Source: Bartonella apihabitans
GTDB lineage: Bacteria; Pseudomonadota; Alphaproteobacteria; Rhizobiales; Rhizobiaceae
Direction of reading: 5' to 3'
Length of the DNA stretch: 64,000 nt
Assembly: GCF_030758755.1 (NCBI RefSeq)
Contig: NZ_CP132387.1
Location: 992,001-1,056,000, forward strand
Shown here: piece by piece, positions 58,272 through 64,000 of the stretch
Position numbering within the stretch: the first letter of the stretch is position 1
How the letters are laid out: every line of letters starts with the position of its first letter
Position numbers and translations under genes: made by a program
Notes under the pieces: model-generated
Told to the model about the DNA's origin: nothing
The model's database searches: none
The model's input: only the letters and a program-made list of their open reading frames with translations

Positions 58272-61200
58272 TTAGACGAGCTCAACATCGACAACACCGC
58301 GAATGGCTTTCATAGCACCTGCTACCTGCGGGGTTACGCGATATTTGTGCGGAAGCGAAACTTCTATTTCGCGCGCACCATTATCTTTGATGATAATAAA
58401 GCCTACATCCCCGTCGCCGCCACGCTCGAGGCTACCACCGATTTCTTCTACCATATCGGCATTACGAACAAATATACGCATTGTTTTATGAATGCGTTCT
58501 GCCTCATGTTCCAATGACTGGACTGTTTCTATCCGTAAACTGATACCTTCCGGACGATTTTCGGCATTGACTGTTATGACCACGGATTGCCCCGGTTCAA
58601 GCATGTCTCCATAGGCCGCCAATCCTTCCGAAAAAAGGATCGCTTCGAATTGTCCGGTGGGGTCGGAAAACTGGATAATGCCCATTTTCTTTCCCGATTT
58701 CGTCTTTCTTACCTGTTTTGCACTCACAGTTCCGGCAAGACGACCGGCATTTGCCCCTCGCCGCACAGCATTGGAAAAATCGTTCCAGTTTTGAACGCGG
58801 AGTTTTTGCAAAACATCCTTATATTCATCCAATGGATGGGCAGATAGATAAAAACCGATGGCTTGAAACTCGTGATGGAGCTTTTCAGCCGGTAGCCAGG
58901 GCTTCGCTTCAGGCAATAAAAGCGGTTCTTTAGGCCCGTCGCTCATTCCAAAAATATCGGTTTGGCCACTCCGGTTATCGTCAAGCACCCGTATTGAACG
59001 GGCATTGATGACATCGATCCCTGCCACGAGCACTTCACGCGGAATATGGAAACAGTCGAATGCGCCGGCATGGATAAGACTTTCCATCACCCTTTTATTG
59101 ACTATACGAGGATCCGTGCGTTCGCAAAAATCTTCGAGATCTTTGAACGGCTTGTTGCCGCGTTTTTCCACAATGTGATTGACTGCAGGGTCGCCTACCC
59201 CCTTGATCGCAGCAAGCGAATAATAAATACGGTTTTCCCCCACCTCGAACGCACGATAGGATGTCTGGACAGACGGGGCAACAACTTCAATTCCGAGCCT
59301 TTGTGCTTCACGCCGAAAATCGTTGAGCTTTTCGGTGTTGCCCATTTCGTAGGTCATGGAAGCGGCTAAAAATTCAACCGGATAATGGGCTTTCATATAG
59401 GCAGTTTGATAAGAAACAAAAGCATAAGCCGCCGCATGGGATTTATTGAAACCATAATCGGCAAATTTTGCCAGCAAATCGAAGATCGAATTAGCCTGAT
59501 TTTTATCCACTCCCCGTTCGACAGCTCCGGCAACGAAGTGGACACGCTGGCGTTCCATTTCTTCATGAATTTTCTTACCCATGGCGCGGCGCAAAAGATC
59601 AGCTTGTCCAAGCGAATATCCCGCAAGCACCTGCGCGATCTGCATCACCTGTTCCTGATAGATGATAACGCCTTGGGTTTCCTTCACAAGATAATCTATT
59701 TTCGGGTGAATGGAGGCAATCTCTTCTTCACCGTGTTTACGGGCAATATAGGTCGGTATATTTTCCATAGCGACCCGGCCGATAAAGAGCGACAAGGGCG
59801 GTAATATCCTCGATACGGTCAGGTTTCATCCCGATAAGCGCCTTGCGCATCCCCGTACTTTCAACCTGGAATACGGCTACTGTTTCACCGCGCGTCAGCA
59901 TGTCATAAGTCGGTTTGTCATCAAGCGGAATATGGGAAAGATCGATCTTTATCCCTTTGCGCGCGACAAAATCGACAGCCGTCTTCAAAACTGTAAGGGT
60001 TTTCAAACCCAAAAAGTCGAACTTGACTAGCCCCGCTTTTTCAACAAATTTCATATTGAATTGCGTAACGGGCATATTCGAGCGCGGATCACGATACATT
60101 GGCACCAATTGCCACAAAGGCCGGTCACCGATAACGATACCGGCGGCATGTGTTGATGTATGCCGATAAAGCCCCTCAAGCTGAAGTGCAATATCAAGGA
60201 GATGCCCGACCGTTGGGTCTTTTTTCTTTTCTTCCTCGAATTTTGGTTCATCCTTGATGGCTTTTGCAAGCTCGACGTTGTTTCCGGGCGTTTGCGGAAC
60301 CAATTTGGAAAGATAATCTACCTGACGATAAGGCATTTCAAGGACACGACCGACATCGCGAATGACCGCTCGAGCCTGTAATTTACCGAGTGCAATAATT
60401 TGCGCAACTTGTTCGTTGCCATATTTGGATTGCACATAATGGATAACTTCTTCGCGTCTATCCTGACAGAAATCGACGTCAAAATCCGGCATAGATACAC
60501 GTTCCGGATTGAGAAAACGTTCAAACAGCAATGAAAAGCGCAACGGGTCTATATCGGTAATTGTCAAGGCATAGGCAACAAGCGAGCCTGCACCTGACCC
60601 ACGTCCCGGCCCTACAGGGATATCATGCGCTTTTGCCCATTTGATGAAGTCGGAAACGATCAGGAAGTAGCCTGGAAACTGCATCTTGGTAATAATGGAT
60701 ATTTCATATTCCAGTCGTTCTTCATAATCCTTGGGCGTATAACCTTCCGAAGGTTCGGCCGTTTCAAGACGCATTTTCAGCCCTTCTCTTGCCTGACGTA
60801 TCATTTCGTCAGCTTCCGCTTTGACAGCCGCTGCAGGATCATCGGATTGACCGGTGAAACGTGGCAAAATCGGTTTTCTCGTCGGCGTATAGGCGTGACA
60901 GCGCATTGCAATTTCAACGGTATTGTCGATTGCTTCCGGAAGGTCGGAAAACAGTTTGACCATTTCATCTTGCGATTTCAGGTAATGATCGGGTGTGACG
61001 CGTCTTCTATCCGGATTGGATACAATTTGACCTTCTGCAATTGCCAATAGTGCATCATGCGCTTCATAACCGCTTTTATCTTTGAAGAAGGCTTCATTTG
61101 TCGCTACCAACGGTATGCCATATTTATAGGCGAGATCGACAATTTCCGCTTCCGTTGCGCGATCATAATTGCCATGCCGCTGTAGTTCCATATATAGCCG

Positions 61201-61813
61201 GTCGCCGAAGGCTTTTTGCAGACGTTGCAAACGTTCGATTGCGCGATCTTTTTTATCTGCAACAATCGAGCTGTTTATCGGACCGTTTGGCCCTTCCGGT
61301 CAGGGCAATAATGCCCTCACTCAATTCTTCAACCCATTCAATCCTCGCATTTGCAGGATCAGTCTCGCTTTTATCAAGATAGGCGCGGCTTACAAGATGC
61401 ACCAAATTCTTGTAGCCGGTTTCTGTAGCTGCAAGGAGAACAATAGACGTAAAGTCCGAAGGATAACGCCATTTTGTAACACGCGGGTCATACCCCACAT
61501 CTTCGAAGTCGATAGCCAATTGGCAACCGATAATCGGTTGAATGCCGTCGGCAAAACAATACTGGGTAAATTCGAGTGCACCGAAAAGATTATTCGTGTC
61601 GGTAATCGCAATAGCCGGAGCATGGTCATGAAGAGCATATTTTATAACTTCTTTGACCTTTATTGCACCTTCCAACAATGAATAGGCCGAGTGAATCCTC
61701 AAATGGATAAACCGCGGGCGTTCAATTTCTTCGTTTTGTTTTTCAGTACTACCGTCAGACACGTTCAATCTTTCCAACAATTGTTCGCGATTGCCACGAC
61801 AAGAAAATGTCAA
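58272..61813 (-). CDS. dnaE: DNA polymerase III alpha subunit (two one-base insertions, near 59771 and 61294)
   Basis: Replicative polymerase catalytic subunit. The PHP domain starts [20 protein letters not shown]; the polymerase core has [16 protein letters not shown] and the catalytic [12 protein letters not shown]; the C-terminus has the OB fold ([20 protein letters not shown]) and tau-binding end. Two breaks occur. After IIALTG the frame should read [16 protein letters not shown]: one extra base in the TT pair 61294-61295. After ALYRPG it should read [17 protein letters not shown]: one extra base near 59771. Corrected length is about 1179 residues from ATG 61813, or 1162 from GTG 61762, which has a better GGAAAG site. 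An essential gene with two indels argues for read errors. In relatives dnaE follows lolD. Confidence 0.95.
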
Positions 61814-62670
61814 TGATTCTGCCAGATTCTCTCGTGATCAATGCTGCTCTCGATCATCATCACGGCGGGCTCGGGCAGGCTTTCATAGCTTTTCGGCGAA
61901 GGCCCCTGTTTGCAACATCGGCCCCTACCCGCAAAATCACGCTTCTGTTTTAGAACGTTATTAACCAGATTCCTATCGTTGTCACGAACAAACTCACAGA
62001 AACAAAGGACAATACATCATATAAAATCTCGGACATCAGCTTTTCCTTTCTCGTTATGTATTCTTTATGTTCTTGTTTTGTTCTGTTTTCAAGCTTTAAT
62101 TTTCACCATACTTTCCATAGTTAATAATTTGTTTCCATGACCGATATTTCCTCTCGCAATTTCAATAGAGAGAAATATTCTCGTCAGGACTTTTTTCTTG
62201 CAAACAAGGTTCGGTTACACGTCATCATATTCCTGATATTCGACCGAACCGGAATTCCCGATCTCGCCCGGTCCTGAATTTTAAAAGAGAAGTTTCGCTC
62301 AAGCGGCATCCGTCAGCACTTTTGCAATGATCGGCCGATTGTTTTGTGGCCTAAAATATCCAATCCGCAAAATCGGCATTGAATGGGGTGAGATCTTCAA
62401 GGAACTCCTGCCACAACCTGTTCGAGGTTTGGAATTGTTACGCCCCACTTCGAATAGGTGAACGGTAGAAGACCGACGGATCCTGCATATGCAGTCAGAG
62501 ACCAGGAGCAATGATCGCCATTTCAAAAGGAATGAAATTTGTTCGTTTTTTGGGTCTAGTCCAATGCTTTGTCCGCTATTTTCAAAACCGTTTCAATTTC
62601 AAAAAGTTTTAGCTGATGAATAGGATTTTGATACTGGTAAAAATGGTTTCTCGCCGCTAAATTCATAGTC
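61814..62670. other. Intergenic region between dnaE and recG, with a possible gene remnant
   Basis: About 860 bases, no intact gene. On the minus strand near 62345-62480 two adjoining frames read LPFTYSKWGVTIPNLEQ and LWQEFLEDLTPFNADFADWIF, which together look like a broken protein segment of a family I cannot name. The rest shows only AT-rich sequence. One breakpoint of the proposed inversion should lie here. Confidence 0.4.
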
Positions 62671-64000
62671 ATGCGACCGACATTACTTGACCCATTTTTT
62701 GCGACGATACGAAGCCTTTCCGGCATAGGGCCCAAGGTCGGTTTAACAATATCCAAACTCCTGAACATTGATCCTACACAAGACGAACCACGACTTATTG
62801 ATCTTGTCCAGTTAATGCCACACTCTGTTATCGACCGCAGACAGCGCCCTGGAGTTGCTTTTGCGTTAGACGGTGCTGTTACGACTGCCGAAATAATTGT
62901 CGATTATCATCAGGTTCCCCCAAGCAACAATAAACGTCTTCCCTATAGAGTATTCGGTCATGATGACACGGGGAAAATTACCTTGGTGTTTTTTCATGCT
63001 CAACCAAGCTGGCTACAAAGCCAATTGCCCGAGGGAGAAAAAGTTATTGTTTCCGGAAAAGTGGAACGCTTTAACGGCCATGTTACCATGGTTCATCCCG
63101 ATTATATCGTTCCGGCGTCACAAAGTGAAAAACTGCCATTGATAGAACCCGTTTACCCGCTAACGTCAGGTCTGTCGGGAAAAACTTTAGGCCGTGCAAT
63201 AGGTGAAGCACTTGACCGGTTGCCATTGTTACCTGAGTGGATTGATCACACAATGCTCAAGCAATCCGGCTTTCCGTCCTTCGGTGTCGCTTTACGACGA
63301 ATCCATACACCGGTAGATCCCGCCGATGTCAGTGTCGATAGTGTGCCCAGAAAACGCCTTGCTTATGATGAATTTCTGGCCGGTCAATTGGCGTTGGGGT
63401 TGGTGCGGCATAAAACCAAGAAACTGGCTGGCAGAGCCAATCCCCTAAAAGGCACATATACGAGAAAACTCCTGCACGCCCTGCCCTTTACTTTGACGAA
63501 AGGTCAAGAAACGGCAATTGCCGAAATATCGCGAGATCTCGCCTCGAATGAGGCAATGTTGAGATTGTTACAAGGCGATGTCGGATCCGGTAAAACGGTG
63601 GTGGCTTTTATGGCAATGGCACAAATTGCCGAAAATGGCGGTCAATCTGCACTCATGGCGCCTACCGAAGTTCTGGCACAGCAACATTTTGCAACAATCG
63701 CTCCCTTGGCTGAAAAAATCGGCCTCAATACAGTTTTGCTGACTGGTCGCGAAAAAGGTAAAAGCCGCGAAAAAATTCTTGATGATATCAAAAGCGGGAA
63801 AACCGCGATTATCATTGGAACCCACGCACTTATTCAGGAGAGTGTCGACTATCATAACCTATCGCTTGCAATTATTGACGAACAGCATCGTTTTGGTGTT
63901 CATCAACGCCTTAATCTTTTGGCGAAGGGCATCAGACCCGATATGCTTATTATGACTGCGACGCCTATTCCACGAACTTTGGTTATGACTGCATTCGGCG
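62671..64000 (+). CDS. recG: ATP-dependent DNA helicase RecG (3' end outside window)
   Basis: Branch-migration helicase acting on stalled forks and Holliday junctions. The open frame runs from ATG 62671 to the window end, 443 codons of a usual ~700. The N-terminal wedge domain has SLSGIGPKVG and LMPHSVIDRR; the OB region includes KVERFNGHVTMVHPDY; the helicase starts with FTLTKGQETAI, Walker A GDVGSGKTVVA, MAPTEVLAQQH, IIGTHALIQE, the DEQHRFG box and TATPIPRT. No frameshift is seen. In relatives recG is divergent from sdhE-mfd; here its upstream neighbour is dnaE, also divergent. Confidence 0.96.
   Translation, partial: MRPTLLDPFFATIRSLSGIGPKVGLTISKLLNIDPTQDEPRLIDLVQLMPHSVIDRRQRPGVAFALDGAVTTAEIIVDYHQVPPSNNKRLPYRVFGHDDTGKITLVFFHAQPSWLQSQLPEGEKVIVSGKVERFNGHVTMVHPDYIVPASQSEKLPLIEPVYPLTSGLSGKTLGRAIGEALDRLPLLPEWIDHTMLKQSGFPSFGVALRRIHTPVDPADVSVDSVPRKRLAYDEFLAGQLALGLVRHKTKKLAGRANPLKGTYTRKLLHALPFTLTKGQETAIAEISRDLASNEAMLRLLQGDVGSGKTVVAFMAMAQIAENGGQSALMAPTEVLAQQHFATIAPLAEKIGLNTVLLTGREKGKSREKILDDIKSGKTAIIIGTHALIQESVDYHNLSLAIIDEQHRFGVHQRLNLLAKGIRPDMLIMTATPIPRTLVMTAFG

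Noticed and set aside
59737-59795. Split dnaE as a split-intein or programmed frameshift
   Set aside because: No intein or trans-splicing motifs and no slippery sequence plus structure; a one-base correction restores the normal polymerase sequence.
62556-62768. Minus-strand frame of 70 codons overlapping the recG start
   Set aside because: It runs antisense into the conserved recG N-terminus and shows no recognisable domain.

Overview
The window looks like chromosome of an alphaproteobacterium of the order Rhizobiales/Hyphomicrobiales, most likely Bartonellaceae (a bee- or insect-associated Bartonella or close relative). The evidence is moderate-to-low GC, an IalB-family invasion-associated protein, the proS-lolC-lolD block, the rlpA-DacF-type-tmk-holB-metG-tatD-MBL block, a metC/aapJQMP divergent pair, a direct-repeat (GAAC-N7-GAAC) SOS box before lexA, and protein sequences of Brucella/Bartonella type. 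The species call is inference from remembered gene orders, not from a search.

Layout: 1-3.1 kb proS (5' cut off by the window), lolC, lolD. 3.1-8.1 kb azlDC (minus), then sdhE-mfd. 8.2-12.8 kb a DsbA/FrnE thioredoxin-fold protein, a YejA-like peptide-binding protein, ialB, an 8-bp tandem repeat and gpt. 13.3-21.1 kb tRNA-Lys and the conserved cell-envelope/replication/translation run rlpA, D,D-carboxypeptidase-like gene, tmk, holB, metG, tatD, MBL hydrolase. 21.7-28.8 kb a complete siderophore-type iron uptake cluster (ATPase, two permeases, binding protein, TonB-dependent receptor) followed by a TetR regulator. 28.8-32.2 kb a gene-poor eroded stretch holding a dead hpaF isomerase gene, a small unknown ORF and an intact HpaR-type MarR regulator. 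32.2-37.4 kb lexA, rimO, bpt and a preQ1-riboswitch-led queC-queF pair. 37.5-46.1 kb parC, a secreted protein of unknown family with a decayed partial copy beside it, aspS, rnd, pfkB-family kinase. 46.7-52.6 kb ppx-ppk, a zinc-finger protein, an FAD monooxygenase. 52.6-58.2 kb aapJQMP amino-acid ABC transporter and metC. 58.3-64 kb dnaE and the 5' part of recG.

Two large-scale points stand out. First, if the segment between about 3.1-4.3 kb and 61.8-62.7 kb is turned round, both proS-lolC-lolD-dnaE and the divergent recG/sdhE-mfd arrangement known from relatives are restored at once, so the window seems to contain both ends of one ~58-kb inversion. Second, at least ten single-base indels break essential or housekeeping genes (mfd, rlpA, MBL, a permease, rimO, parC, aapJ, metC, dnaE twice) and tRNA-Lys carries two extra bases. 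In every case correcting one base restores a full-length family member, which points to uncorrected read errors rather than gene death. Against that background the truly decayed loci (hpaF, the partial copy of the unknown secreted gene) have many lesions, and the loss of two of the three active-site motifs in the D,D-carboxypeptidase-like protein is by substitution, so these look biological.
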